Source of the DNA: Chitinophaga pinensis
Lineage (GTDB): Bacteria > Bacteroidota > Bacteroidia > Chitinophagales > Chitinophagaceae
Direction of reading: 5' to 3'
DNA length: 44,447 bases
NCBI GenBank assembly: GCA_945876095.1
Contig: CAMCMP010000011.1
Location: 1-44,447 of the forward strand
Shown: positions 1 through 9,448 of the stretch, piece after piece
Layout: each line of letters opens with the position of its first letter
Position numbering within the stretch: position 1 is the first letter of the stretch
Made by a program: the position numbers and the translations under genes
The notes under the pieces: model-generated
The model's database searches: none
What the model was told of the DNA's origin: nothing
The model's input: only the letters and a program-made list of their open reading frames with translations

Positions 1-32
1 AGACCAAAAAACAAACTCGAATTATTTGAATA

Positions 33-1529
33 ATGAAAATTTTTTCAATAGATCAAATTCAACAATGGGATGATTATACAATTAATCATGAGCCTATTGA
101 TTCTGTTGAATTAATGGAAAGAGCCTCTTACGCCTGCTTTAAATGGCTCAATGCTAAATTTACTTCTTCTCAATCTTACACAATATTTTGTGGAACAGGA
201 AATAATGGAGGAGATGGACTAGCTATTGCAAGAATGCTTATATCATCAGGAAATTCAGTTTCAGTATATATTTTAGGTGGTAACAAAAAAACTAATAATT
301 TTAAAGTTAATTTAGAAAGACTTCAAAATAGTAGTAAAAATGTACATTTTATTGATGAGTTAAGTCTAGAGTCTATCAATATTGAAGGTATTGTTATTGA
401 TGCATTGGTTGGTTTAGGTTTGACTAGATCATTAAGTGGTAAGATGGCTGATTTAGTTCATTTTATTAACCAAGCTAGAAATAGAGTCATTAGTATTGAT
501 TTACCAACAGGTTTATTTTCCGATAATACTTCTATTGGAAATGTAATTATAAGTGCATCCAACACTTTAAGCTTTCAGACAATGAAACTTGCATTTTTAA
601 TGCCTGAAAACAGTCAGTTTATTGGAAATTTAAATTTACTTGATATTTGTCTTCATCATAAATTTTATGATGAAACAAAATCAATTTATAATATAATCGA
701 CTCAGATATTGTACGTTCAATTTTTAAACCAAGAAACCAATTTACTCACAAATACAATTTTGGACATTGCTTACTTTTTGCTGGAAGTAAAAATATGATG
801 GGTGCAGCATTACTTTGTGCAAAGGCTTGCTTAAGAGCTGGAACAGGATTAGTTACTTTACATACGCATGAAAATACTCAATCAATTGTACAAATAGCCT
901 TGCCAGAAGCTATTACTACCACTGAAAATAATTTGGAGATTATTTCAAATAAAAAATCAGCAATAGCTATAGGACCTGGTCTTGATATTTTAGAAATAAA
1001 TAAAGAGTTACTAAATAGTTTATTAAATAATTATACCATACCTCTGGTGATAGATGCAACTGGTCTTACTATGCTTTCTAAAGAAAAAATAGTATTATCT
1101 AAAAAATTTAAAATTCCTATCATTCTTACTCCTCATACTGGAGAATTTGAAAAATTATTTGGTAAAACATCCAATGATTTTGAAAGAATGAAGCTAGCGC
1201 AACGAAAAGCGATTGAACTAAATTGTAGTATTATTTTAAAAGGACATTATACTCTAGCTGTTTTTTCCGATGGAGATTGTTACTTTAATTCAACAGGTAA
1301 TGCAGGAATGGCAACAGCAGGCAGTGGAGACGTATTGACTGGCATACTTACTGGATTATTAGCTCAAGGTTATACATCAAAGAATGCCTGCATCTTAGGA
1401 ATTTACCTTCATGGTTTAGCTGGAGATATAGCTGCTAAAATGATATCTCAAGAATCATTGATAGCAAGTGATATTATTGACTCTATCGGAAAAGCCTTTA
1501 AATCTATTCAAAATATTGATTTACTCTAA
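33..1529 (+). CDS. nnr: Bifunctional NAD(P)HX epimerase / ADP-dependent NAD(P)HX dehydratase
   Basis: This protein repairs hydrated NADH and NADPH. The N-terminal YjeF_N domain epimerises R-NAD(P)HX, and the C-terminal ribokinase-like YjeF_C domain dehydrates the S form using ADP. The N-terminal domain shows GTGNNGGDG at residues 54-62 and DALVGLG near 123. The C-terminal domain shows TPHTGEFEKLFG near 366 and AGSGDVLTG at 429-437, which is the nucleotide/catalytic loop. At 498 residues it is the full length of the bifunctional E. coli-type enzyme. The ATG has only 32 bases of window upstream, so its promoter and operon partners cannot be judged. It converges on the next gene with a 9-base gap and no obvious terminator. 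The usual DADAL-type segment reads DATGLT here, a small deviation. The protein is probably cytosolic, as no signal peptide is visible. Confidence 0.95.
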   Translation: MKIFSIDQIQQWDDYTINHEPIDSVELMERASYACFKWLNAKFTSSQSYTIFCGTGNNGGDGLAIARMLISSGNSVSVYILGGNKKTNNFKVNLERLQNSSKNVHFIDELSLESINIEGIVIDALVGLGLTRSLSGKMADLVHFINQARNRVISIDLPTGLFSDNTSIGNVIISASNTLSFQTMKLAFLMPENSQFIGNLNLLDICLHHKFYDETKSIYNIIDSDIVRSIFKPRNQFTHKYNFGHCLLFAGSKNMMGAALLCAKACLRAGTGLVTLHTHENTQSIVQIALPEAITTTENNLEIISNKKSAIAIGPGLDILEINKELLNSLLNNYTIPLVIDATGLTMLSKEKIVLSKKFKIPIILTPHTGEFEKLFGKTSNDFERMKLAQRKAIELNCSIILKGHYTLAVFSDGDCYFNSTGNAGMATAGSGDVLTGILTGLLAQGYTSKNACILGIYLHGLAGDIAAKMISQESLIASDIIDSIGKAFKSIQNIDLL

Positions 1530-1538
1530 ATAAGTAAT

Positions 1539-2303
1539 TTACTTTTTATCACCTCCGAATACCTTTTTTAGAATTCCCGTAACTTGAGCTGAAGGATCTT
1601 TGCGAATTTTTTGCTCTTGTAAGCCTATGTTTAAAAATAATCCAGCCAATGCCTTTTCGGTAACATAGGCAGTAAGATCTGGATTAACTTTGTCTTTTGA
1701 GAATCGATTATAATTTGAAAATACATCGTTCCAGTATTTCGTAGCATCTGTTTTAATTAGGGATGCATCTATAACTGGTTTAAATTTTTGAGTTAATTCT
1801 GTTGTGGTTGTTTTCTGTAAATAGGAAGTTGCAGCAAAATCGTTTCCATTTAAAATTTGAACTCCATCTTGAATACTCATTTTTTTAATCGAAGTCCAAA
1901 ATATATCCCCTACTCCACTAGCAGCATCTTCTGCAGCTCTATTCATCGAAAGTATGGCCTTATCAACTAAATTACCAAGTCCAACAGAACGAAGTTGTTT
2001 TTCAACATTTTGGGCCTCCTTTGGCATTAAAATCTTAATAGCATCATCACCAAAAAAACCATTAGAAATACTTAATTTTTTACAACTACTGTCAGTACCT
2101 ACGCGAAGAGCTTCTTTTAAACCCGATATTATATCATCATTACTTAAACTGTTGGATGAAGATTTAGAAAATAATTTACTAATACCTAATTTACCAGAAG
2201 AATCTTTACTAGTAGACTTTTTTAATAATCCACCAATACCTTGAGCAGTTATATTTCCATATAAAAAGACTGTAATAATTTGAAATAAAAATATTTTTTT
2301 CAT
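1539..2303 (-). CDS. DUF4197 domain-containing exported protein
   Basis: This is a 254-residue protein with an N-terminal signal peptide (MKKIFLFQIITVFLYGNITAQ, probably cut after about residue 20) and a Ser/Lys-rich linker. The body is DUF4197-like. Recognisable parts are ISGLKEALRVGTD near 60-72, the ISNGFFGDDAIKILMP segment, SMNRAAEDAA, and a C-terminal segment containing TEKALAGLFLNIGLQEQKIRKDP. Members of this family are predicted periplasmic or cell-surface proteins and have no established biochemical role. The gene converges with nnr. Upstream is a 315-base AT-rich region shared with the divergent glutaminyl cyclase. The family assignment is by recalled motif similarity; no function is claimed. 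Confidence 0.85.
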   Translation of the reverse strand: MKKIFLFQIITVFLYGNITAQGIGGLLKKSTSKDSSGKLGISKLFSKSSSNSLSNDDIISGLKEALRVGTDSSCKKLSISNGFFGDDAIKILMPKEAQNVEKQLRSVGLGNLVDKAILSMNRAAEDAASGVGDIFWTSIKKMSIQDGVQILNGNDFAATSYLQKTTTTELTQKFKPVIDASLIKTDATKYWNDVFSNYNRFSKDKVNPDLTAYVTEKALAGLFLNIGLQEQKIRKDPSAQVTGILKKVFGGDKK

Positions 2304-2618
2304 TGAATTTTAATTTAAGTACGAATTATATATTAATAATTTTATTAGATACTGTGAAAAGCCTTATTAAATATAAACAAAATTGACAACAAGCTTTAGT
2401 ATTATAATATTTAAAGAGTGTATTTTACTGAATTTAACAATTAATATGCTTTTCTTAAATTTATTTATTCTATTTATTAAAATACATCGATAAAATATTT
2501 AAATTATTAATTTAATCCAATACTTATGATTGAAACAAGGTGACATTTGATCAAACCTTTAAAATTTTGATAAAAACATATTTTGTTTAGTAATTTTGTT
2601 TTAAAATTTGATATTCCA
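2304..2618. other. AT-rich divergent intergenic region
   Basis: This is 315 bases between the divergent DUF4197 and glutaminyl cyclase genes. I see no ORF, RNA gene or strong hairpin. The only recognisable signal is a Bacteroidota-type promoter candidate at its right end, listed separately. The rest is A/T runs. Confidence 0.6.
2566..2598 (+). promoter_or_regulatory. Candidate Bacteroidota housekeeping promoter for glutaminyl cyclase
   Basis: TTTG at 2566-2569 and TAATTTTG at 2591-2598 match the TTTG / TAnnTTTG elements, with a 21-base spacer. Transcription would begin near 2605. That leaves a leader of about 14 bases before the ATG at 2619 and argues against the TTG at 2583 as the start. 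Confidence 0.45.
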
Positions 2619-3434
2619 ATGATTCGTCATATATATTTAATCTTTATTTTATTTACTGTAAGTTGTAATAATTCAACCAAAACTAATGAGTCGGTAGATA
2701 ATGGTTCTGTTTCAATTGGAATTTCTGCACCGGTAAATATACCATATAATATTACGGCAATATACCCCCACGATACTAGTGCATATACTCAAGGTCTTGA
2801 AATTTATAATGGTAAATTCTATGAAGGAACCGGAGATTATATCAATTCATCTATTAGAATAGCTGAAATTCAAACTGGAAAAGTTATTCAAAAACATATG
2901 ATGGGAACTACAGAAATATTTGGTGAAGGAATTACCATTTTTAAAGATAAAATTTATCAACTAACATGGAAAAATCATCAAATTAATGTCTATGATATTA
3001 AAAATATTAATCAGCCCATTAAAACTTTCAATTGGCCTTACGAAGGCTGGGGAATTACCCATAATGAAACTGAATTAATTATTAGTGATGGTTCAGCAAA
3101 TTTGTACTTTGTTAAACCTGAGGACTGTAGTATCAAAACTACCAAACAAATAACTGACAATATTGGACCAATTAAGTCTATTAACGAACTTGAATTAATT
3201 GATGGAAATATTTTTGCAAATATATATGGTAGTGATTATATAATTAAAATTGATCCTTCGAATGGTCATGTAATTGGGAGTATCAACCTCCCAGGTTTAA
3301 TAAAACAATACTCAAAAGGATATCAGCTAGATGAGGAAGAAGTTTTAAATGGAATAGCCTGGGATAGTGCTAATAAAAAGATTTACATTACGGGAAAACG
3401 TTGGCCAAAAGTTTTTGAAATAACAATTAATTAA
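2619..3434 (+). CDS. Glutaminyl-peptide cyclotransferase, probable lipoprotein
   Basis: This is a plant-type (Carica papaya-like, Glu_cyclase_2) glutaminyl cyclase, which converts N-terminal glutamine of secreted proteins or peptides to pyroglutamate. I chose the ATG at 2619 rather than the TTG at 2583. From there the protein is 271 residues and begins with a hydrophobic signal ending in TVSC with Cys at residue 16, followed by an N/S/T-rich tether, as in Bacteroidota lipoproteins. The body has the five-blade beta-propeller signatures TQGLEIYNGKFYEGTGDY, FGEGITIFKDKIYQLTWK, YEGWGIT and EVLNGIAWDSANKKIYITGK. It is probably anchored in the periplasm or outer membrane. Bacteroidota often need pyroglutamate formation for exported proteins whose signal cleavage exposes Gln, which fits the many SQ/AQ signal sites in this window (inference). 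It converges with the next gene. Confidence 0.9.
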   Translation: MIRHIYLIFILFTVSCNNSTKTNESVDNGSVSIGISAPVNIPYNITAIYPHDTSAYTQGLEIYNGKFYEGTGDYINSSIRIAEIQTGKVIQKHMMGTTEIFGEGITIFKDKIYQLTWKNHQINVYDIKNINQPIKTFNWPYEGWGITHNETELIISDGSANLYFVKPEDCSIKTTKQITDNIGPIKSINELELIDGNIFANIYGSDYIIKIDPSNGHVIGSINLPGLIKQYSKGYQLDEEEVLNGIAWDSANKKIYITGKRWPKVFEITIN

Positions 3435-3452
3435 GCTTTATAAAAAAACAAT

Positions 3453-4004
3453 TTAGAAACCACTTATATTACCAAATAAATTAATGCCTCTTTGAGTTAT
3501 ATAAATTATTATTATTAAGAGGCTAATAGAAAATAGAACTATTGCTGATATTTTCCAACGCTCAAAAGTTGTTTCATTTGTATTAACATACTCATCCATT
3601 TCAATAACGGTTGTTTGCTGAATATCTTCTTTTAAAATATCTGGAACCGATTCCTCTCTGATAGTCTTCTCAGCATTAATAACAGGAATAAAAATTGGAT
3701 CTATTGTGATCGGATAAAAATCTAATTTACCATTTGAAAATTTAGTGAAAGTCCCAATTCCGTCTAGTAAAACAGAACCATCATTTTCAAGTTTATTTTT
3801 AATGAAATTACTAACCTCAATGAATTCAGATAATAAATTAATTTCATTTGAATTTGGAATAAATTCAATTCTAAAGGTGGGTGCCTGTATGCGGTTAGTC
3901 AAAAAATCAATTAAAGCGGAATGAGGTACCATTGACAATGTACCAATGCCATTTATCGAACATTTTTTATGTAAAAAAAGGGAAGAAGCTATTGTTTTAT
4001 ACAT
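3453..4004 (-). CDS. Membrane-anchored protein with two HU-like (CCDC81-type) domains
   Basis: This 183-residue protein resembles the Bacteroidota proteins with tandem HU-CCDC81-like domains. The first module spans about residues 1-50 (LFLHKKCSINGIGTLSMVP, matching the LL..H.CV.IPGFGGF pattern). The second spans about 55-100 (FIKNKLENDGSVLLDGIGTFTKF). A single strongly hydrophobic transmembrane helix lies at about 151-171. Larger relatives often carry a C-terminal SPOR domain; here the protein stops shortly after the helix. A perfect TAnnTTTG box (TATCTTTG on this strand, 4021-4028) lies 17 bases before the ATG. The gene is downstream of the barrel/TPR pair on the same strand. The function is unknown; the HU-like fold is an assignment from recalled family patterns. 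Confidence 0.6.
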   Translation of the reverse strand: MYKTIASSLFLHKKCSINGIGTLSMVPHSALIDFLTNRIQAPTFRIEFIPNSNEINLLSEFIEVSNFIKNKLENDGSVLLDGIGTFTKFSNGKLDFYPITIDPIFIPVINAEKTIREESVPDILKEDIQQTTVIEMDEYVNTNETTFERWKISAIVLFSISLLIIIIYITQRGINLFGNISGF

Positions 4005-4020
4005 ATTGATTTATCTACTA

Positions 4021-4028
4021 CAAAGATA
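4021..4028 (-). promoter_or_regulatory. TAnnTTTG -7 box upstream of the HU-like membrane protein
   Basis: The reverse strand reads TATCTTTG, an exact match to the Bacteroidota -7 consensus, 17 bases before the start codon. No good TTTG lies at the expected distance upstream: the nearest TTTG leaves a 27-base spacer. The call therefore rests on the -7 box alone. Confidence 0.35.
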
Positions 4029-4067
4029 GTATTAATTTATAATTGGTTTTCTTATCAAAGTAATATA

Positions 4068-5702
4068 TTAAAATTTTACAATAAAACCACCTAATATATT
4101 TATTCCATACACTTGATAATTATGCCAACGTTCATATTTATTATTAAAAATATTATTGATATCTATCCAAGCACTGAATTTCTTATTAATTGAATATTCC
4201 GCACCCATACTTAAATCAGCTCCATTTGAGATGGATTTATCAATATTATATTTTAACAAAAATGGTGCACCAGTGAAAAATTTAAAATCAGATTTAAATA
4301 TAAATTTATTCGTGGCTTGCCAGCGAAAAGAGTTGATAAATTCAAATGGTATGGTCCCCCATGGTTTCTGGTTATCTTTTAAATCTGAAAATCCATTATA
4401 AGTCATTGAACTGGTGAGAGCAAACTGGTCACTGATAACATAGCTAATATCAGCCTTGAATTGAAGATTATTAATTTCACTTTCCGAACTTATTAAAAAT
4501 GACTTATTATCATTAATAGTGTCATTGATGTAAAGAGGAAGATTATTGTAATGTAGATAGCTAAATTTAACACTATAACTAATATGACTTCCAGAAAATG
4601 ATTTTATTCCGAAAAATAAATCTTTTTCTTTAGTATTTTGCTGTCTAGTGAAAGGAATTAAATAAGGGTTGTTTAAAGATAAATTCCGGTAGCTATTACT
4701 TATCAATTGACCGGTATAACCGAATTGGAGCTTCAATGGAAGATCATTTATTTTTACTTGACCATAGAAATTAGGAAGAAGTAAAAATTGACCATTATCC
4801 CAAGAAGGACTCAATCCTCCATGAACAGTTAATAATTTATTATTATAAATAAATTCGGGAGTCAACTGAAATATTGTGTTATTAAAATGAATATCTTCTA
4901 TTGAATTTTTGGAAGAATAAGAATTTATATCAGTCTTAACAGAAAGTTTAACAGAATAAGTTTCTCCTAAAGACTTTTCAACAGGAACTACGAATTTGAA
5001 AGAATTTTCTTTTAATTTCAGATAATTATTAAATAATGTCACTTGAAGAAAAGGTGAATAGTTAATTCCTAAATCATTTACTACTTTATTTTTTACTCCT
5101 ACCAAACCCTGGATTTCATCAAAGCGTTGTAAAACATCCTGCTTACTGTAGTTCAAGACTGAGTGATCATAACCATAAAAGTAATTATCCTGAAGATTTA
5201 ATCCTAGTTTGCCAAATATTTCGTTTGATGCTGAAAAATAACTTCCATTTAAATTAGCTTTAAATTGCGAATAATCTTGATTTTTAATTGAACCCTTTGA
5301 TGAGAAGTAATTAGCTGATAAATTGATCAAACTGTTTATTCCATTGCCAAAATTAAAATTAGCTTTAGCAAACGGATTAGATAGATTGCCGTATCCAATT
5401 TTTAAGAAATTCCTTATACCTAAATCCAAAACGGAATCCATGTTTAAAGCCAAAGGTTGTAAGGAAATAGGTTTATAAACAAAAAATAAATTTAATGATG
5501 GAATATTATAAGGAGCTAAATATTTAGAGGAATCAGAAGATAAGTAAGTAGCAGAAAAATTCACTTTAGAAGTGTTTCGGATTACAGGCTTAAAGCTGGA
5601 AATAATATCAATAACCTGTTTTTTTGATGTATCTTTTTGTGAATAAACAGGATAGTAAAACAAAAAAAACAAGATACCGAATTGAAAATATTTAACATTC
5701 AT
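4068..5702 (-). CDS. TonB-receptor-like outer-membrane beta-barrel protein without plug
   Basis: This 544-residue protein begins with a signal peptide (cleavage near YSQ, residue 21). A conserved-looking N-terminal segment follows (VIDIISSFKPVIRNTSKVNF). The rest is amphipathic beta-strands with many aromatic ends, closing in the last residues with a strand ending VKF, typical of outer-membrane barrels. It lacks the plug domain and TonB box of a true transporter and is shorter than the 700-1000 residues usual for TonB receptors. It lies 55 bases after a 1000-residue TPR protein on the same strand and is probably co-transcribed. The pair recurs together in Bacteroidota, to my knowledge, and is often annotated as 'TonB-dependent receptor' plus 'tetratricopeptide repeat protein'. 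The role is unknown. A periplasmic TPR partner docking on the barrel is inference. Confidence 0.7.
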   Translation of the reverse strand: MNVKYFQFGILFFLFYYPVYSQKDTSKKQVIDIISSFKPVIRNTSKVNFSATYLSSDSSKYLAPYNIPSLNLFFVYKPISLQPLALNMDSVLDLGIRNFLKIGYGNLSNPFAKANFNFGNGINSLINLSANYFSSKGSIKNQDYSQFKANLNGSYFSASNEIFGKLGLNLQDNYFYGYDHSVLNYSKQDVLQRFDEIQGLVGVKNKVVNDLGINYSPFLQVTLFNNYLKLKENSFKFVVPVEKSLGETYSVKLSVKTDINSYSSKNSIEDIHFNNTIFQLTPEFIYNNKLLTVHGGLSPSWDNGQFLLLPNFYGQVKINDLPLKLQFGYTGQLISNSYRNLSLNNPYLIPFTRQQNTKEKDLFFGIKSFSGSHISYSVKFSYLHYNNLPLYINDTINDNKSFLISSESEINNLQFKADISYVISDQFALTSSMTYNGFSDLKDNQKPWGTIPFEFINSFRWQATNKFIFKSDFKFFTGAPFLLKYNIDKSISNGADLSMGAEYSINKKFSAWIDINNIFNNKYERWHNYQVYGINILGGFIVKF

Positions 5703-5757
5703 AATTTTAATAAATTATTGATAATTATTTTGAACTAAAATAATAGCAAAAGGAAAA

Positions 5758-8700
5758 TTATTTAACTTTTGAATTCAATTTCTCTTCTTGTGCAGCCTTA
5801 TCAAATTTTAATTTCGCCTCATTTTTAAGTTCTGTTATTACCGAATTCTTATAAACACTTTGATAGGTTGCTTTTGAATTAAAATAATCTTTTTGCTGCA
5901 AATAAATATCACCTATTAAAATGTAAGATTTTGTAAGCCAAAAGTCATAATTACCTGTTTCCTTAATAGTTGCCAAGGCAGCTTTTTCAGCATCAGAATA
6001 ATTACCAGATAAAAAATAACAGTTCGCTAATTCATACCTTGATTCTGCACCCCATGAAGACTTATTAATTAACATACAAGATTTAAAAGATGAGATTGCA
6101 GATAGATAATCAGCATTTACTTGCTGAGACTTGCCTAAAACTAAAAAACCTATTGATTTATCATCAGTACTTACTCCTTTTTGAAGGAGTAATTTATTAG
6201 CAACTTCATTGGCAGTTACATAATCTTTAAGCTGGTAGTTACAACGTACTAAACCTCTCAAAGCTTCCAATTGATTATCCTGACTGTTAGTAGATTCTAA
6301 CAATGAAGTGAAATTGATCTTAGCATTTAAATAATTTTTTAATTCAAAATAATTAATTCTTGCAGAGAATAAAGATGCACTTTCATAATACTTACTATAC
6401 CCCTTCTTAATAACATTTGTATAATTTACTAGCGCCTTATCCAATTCTTTACTTTTTGTATAACAATCTCCTAACAAAAAATTTACAGGTAAATAATAAC
6501 TACCATTAGGATATTTAGAAAGATAATTATTAAAGCTAATAGTAGCAGATGAAAAATCATTTGAATTATATTTTAATTCTGCAGATGAAAAAGCAAGTGA
6601 ATCAGCTTCAGTAAAGGAAATATTTATACCATTTTTGCGCATAAAATCAACGTATTCGTCAGTTTTATTTTCTTCAACGTATATATTTCGAACAGTTTCT
6701 AATGCCTCGTCTGCTTCGGATGACTGAGGATAAAATTTTATTAATTGTTGATAATATTCTAAAGATTTATTATTATTATTCATGTTATAGTAACTAAGAC
6801 CAAGTTTAAGAAATGCAGATGGTTTTAGACCTTCTACAGAAGAAGAATTAAGTATATTAGTAAGATATGGTATGGCTTCTGAAAATTTTTCATCTGACAT
6901 GAATGTTGATGCAATTTCTATATTTGCATTGGAAATCAAATTGCTATTTGGGTATTTTATAATTAATTCTTTCAGAATTGAAATTTTAACTTCTACCCCT
7001 CTTATCCCAGCTATTAATCCTTTTTGAAACATTGCATAATCACTTTGTGGTAAAGCATTATTAATTATATTTTCATAAACAATATTTGCTTTATCAAATT
7101 CTTTTAACATAAAGTGACAATCACCAGTTCTTACATAAGCATCTTGTTGCAAAGATGTTGATTGATTAGTTGATTTAGCTATTGATTCAAAATAGAATAA
7201 TGCCTGCTTATAATTTTCCTTTTTGAGCTCACAAAACCCAATATTATATTTTGCAGTAATTGGATTTGCTTCACCTTGGGTACCAGCACCACTTTGTAAA
7301 TATTTAGTTAGCAATCGAATTGCCTCATCATATTTTTGTTCTTGACAGGCAATTTCTCCTTTCCAAAAATTTGCAAATGGAGATACTTTTGATACTGGCA
7401 GAGACAAGATGTTATTTAATAATACTTCTGCATTATTTAATTGCTGATCATTTATATATTCAACTGCCCTTCCATAGAGTATACGTGGATAAACCTTTTG
7501 CATTAAAGTAGTTGGCTTTTTAAAGGATTCATACAACAGTAAAGCATCGGTAAAATTATTTGTTTGATCAAATAAATTAACTATAATTTCAATAGCCTCA
7601 GTGTAATTAGAAGAAGAAGGATAAGTAGAAATATAAAATTTCAGTTCTTTAAGCGCTATATCCTGAAAACCTAACTCATAACATAGCTTCGCGTAATTAA
7701 AAAGTGAAATTTCTTGTTGCAATTTGTTATTACTATTGTTTGCACAAAATTGGAAGGCATTTTTTGCATTCATTTTTTGATTTGTACGTAAGTAACAATC
7801 TCCTAATAAATACATACTATTTTGTCCTAATGAATCACTAACACTACTTAATTGTTTAAAACCATCTATAGCTTTATCAAGTTGATTATTTTTATAATAA
7901 CAGAAACTTAATTCATAGATTATTTCTTTACTAACTTTTGTAGAATTTTTTATGTAACTCTCCAAAAGTGGAAGTGCTTTAATATAAGATCCTTTTTCAT
8001 AATGGATTTGTCCCACTAACTGATTTAATTCATTTGCATAGTATAATTCATTTTTGTTAATAATACTTTCTGAGTATTTAAGGGAAGCATCTTTTTTCTG
8101 TTGAAAATAATAAATCTCTGCAATGTAATAAGGAACAATATTTTTATAATCTTCAGCTTTTTCAACTATTTTAAATGACTTCAATGCCTGATCATATAAA
8201 TGATCATAATAACTAATGAATCCATAATAATAGTTTGCAGCAATGTAATATTTACTTTCAGTTAATTGCTGTATCTCATTAAACAGCGGCTTTGCTTCCT
8301 TTAACATTTTTAAGTTAAAGTAACAATATGCCATTTCAAATTTAGCATTACCTATTTCATCATTGTTTAAATTATTTAAACCGGCAGCCTTATAATTTTC
8401 CAGTGATTTTTGGAAATCATTCTTCTTGAAATAAAATTGTCCCAAATGATAATTCATTTGTTCTTTTCTTGGACTATTTAAAATCCAATTCAAATATTCA
8501 ATAGATTGATTTTCTGCTATTGTAATACCTAATTTCAAGCCTGTTACTATATAAAAAAAATCTAAATCATCTAACAAGTATTCAGGATATTCATTTGTAT
8601 TTTGACTATAGTGCAATTTCAATTCTTGCAATATGGGATAAGCTACCGCAAATTGTTGATTTTTAAAAAGTTCACTGGCTTCTTTAAACATCTTCTCTCT

Positions 8701-8784
8701 GTCGGTAAAGGAATGGCTTAATTGTGAAAAAGAAGATATAGAAAATAATAAAGATAAAAATAGCAAGGTGAATGATTGCTTCAT
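5758..8784 (-). CDS. Large exported tetratricopeptide-repeat protein
   Basis: This is about 1008 residues from the ATG at 8784. The longer reading from 8805 adds seven residues in front of a good signal peptide, which runs MKQSFTLLFLSLLFSISSFSQ. After cleavage the protein is almost entirely helical TPR-like repeats. Many units have the pattern A-x-Y-x3-G-x-x-Y/F and N/D-x-A-x3-F, for example YHLGQFYFKKNDFQKSLENY near 105 and GDCHFMLKEFDKANIVYENI near 570. It ends with a Lys/Glu-rich tail. The large number of repeats suggests a periplasmic scaffold. It is upstream of, and probably co-transcribed with, the plug-less barrel gene. No enzymatic motif is visible. Confidence 0.85.
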   Translation of the reverse strand: MKQSFTLLFLSLLFSISSFSQLSHSFTDREKMFKEASELFKNQQFAVAYPILQELKLHYSQNTNEYPEYLLDDLDFFYIVTGLKLGITIAENQSIEYLNWILNSPRKEQMNYHLGQFYFKKNDFQKSLENYKAAGLNNLNNDEIGNAKFEMAYCYFNLKMLKEAKPLFNEIQQLTESKYYIAANYYYGFISYYDHLYDQALKSFKIVEKAEDYKNIVPYYIAEIYYFQQKKDASLKYSESIINKNELYYANELNQLVGQIHYEKGSYIKALPLLESYIKNSTKVSKEIIYELSFCYYKNNQLDKAIDGFKQLSSVSDSLGQNSMYLLGDCYLRTNQKMNAKNAFQFCANNSNNKLQQEISLFNYAKLCYELGFQDIALKELKFYISTYPSSSNYTEAIEIIVNLFDQTNNFTDALLLYESFKKPTTLMQKVYPRILYGRAVEYINDQQLNNAEVLLNNILSLPVSKVSPFANFWKGEIACQEQKYDEAIRLLTKYLQSGAGTQGEANPITAKYNIGFCELKKENYKQALFYFESIAKSTNQSTSLQQDAYVRTGDCHFMLKEFDKANIVYENIINNALPQSDYAMFQKGLIAGIRGVEVKISILKELIIKYPNSNLISNANIEIASTFMSDEKFSEAIPYLTNILNSSSVEGLKPSAFLKLGLSYYNMNNNNKSLEYYQQLIKFYPQSSEADEALETVRNIYVEENKTDEYVDFMRKNGINISFTEADSLAFSSAELKYNSNDFSSATISFNNYLSKYPNGSYYLPVNFLLGDCYTKSKELDKALVNYTNVIKKGYSKYYESASLFSARINYFELKNYLNAKINFTSLLESTNSQDNQLEALRGLVRCNYQLKDYVTANEVANKLLLQKGVSTDDKSIGFLVLGKSQQVNADYLSAISSFKSCMLINKSSWGAESRYELANCYFLSGNYSDAEKAALATIKETGNYDFWLTKSYILIGDIYLQQKDYFNSKATYQSVYKNSVITELKNEAKLKFDKAAQEEKLNSKVK

Positions 8785-8980
8785 TGTATTTATTATAACG
8801 GTCATTTTTATGAATGTTGTAAAATTAACTATATTGCTAATTGATTTTTCATCAATTGTGTCGCTTTGTTAATAAGTGGATAACTGAATCAATCAAAACG
8901 AAATTGCTTTTGAAAAACTGTTAATAAAATGACAAATATTTATTATTTAACTTTACTTTTAACTAACTAAATTATTATCA

Positions 8981-9388
8981 ATGAAAAGACTATTATCTAT
9001 CAAGTACAGTGCAGGAGCCTTTTCTGCCGCGATGTTATTTTTAAGACTTGGCATTGGCTTTTTAATGATGGCTCATGGTTATGATAAATTACTTCGCTTT
9101 AGCTCAATCCATAATACTTTTCTAAATTTTATGGGAATTGGTAGTACTTTTTCTCTCACCTTGGTAATTTTTGCTGAATTTTTCTGTTCACTTTTTTTAG
9201 TTCTAGGGTTATTTACAAGATTATCTGTAATTCCCTTAATTATTACTATGTGTGTTGCTTTGTTTCAAGTACATCATGGAGAAGTTTTTGGTAAAGGAGA
9301 AATTGATACTTTGTTTTTAACTAGCTATATCGTCTTATTATTTTTGGGGCCTGGCAGAGTAAGTGTAGATAGCATGATTAGCAAATAA
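8981..9388 (+). CDS. DoxX family membrane protein
   Basis: This 135-residue protein has four predicted membrane helices and the DoxX pattern. The first helix carries FLRLGIGFLMMAHGYDKLL (residues 21-39), followed by GIGSTFSLTLVIFAEFFCS and GLFTRLSVIPLIITMCVALFQVH. DoxX proteins are small inner-membrane proteins linked in some bacteria to thiosulfate/quinone redox or oxidative-stress responses. The substrate cannot be deduced here. It stands alone between divergent and same-strand neighbours. The upstream 175 bases contain a short hairpin (AATTGAT / ATCAATT near 8839-8857) but no convincing promoter. Confidence 0.85.
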   Translation: MKRLLSIKYSAGAFSAAMLFLRLGIGFLMMAHGYDKLLRFSSIHNTFLNFMGIGSTFSLTLVIFAEFFCSLFLVLGLFTRLSVIPLIITMCVALFQVHHGEVFGKGEIDTLFLTSYIVLLFLGPGRVSVDSMISK

Positions 9389-9448
9389 TGTATTTTTTTA
9401 AAATATTGATTACATAAATAGTTACACTTACTACTAAAATGTCACAAT

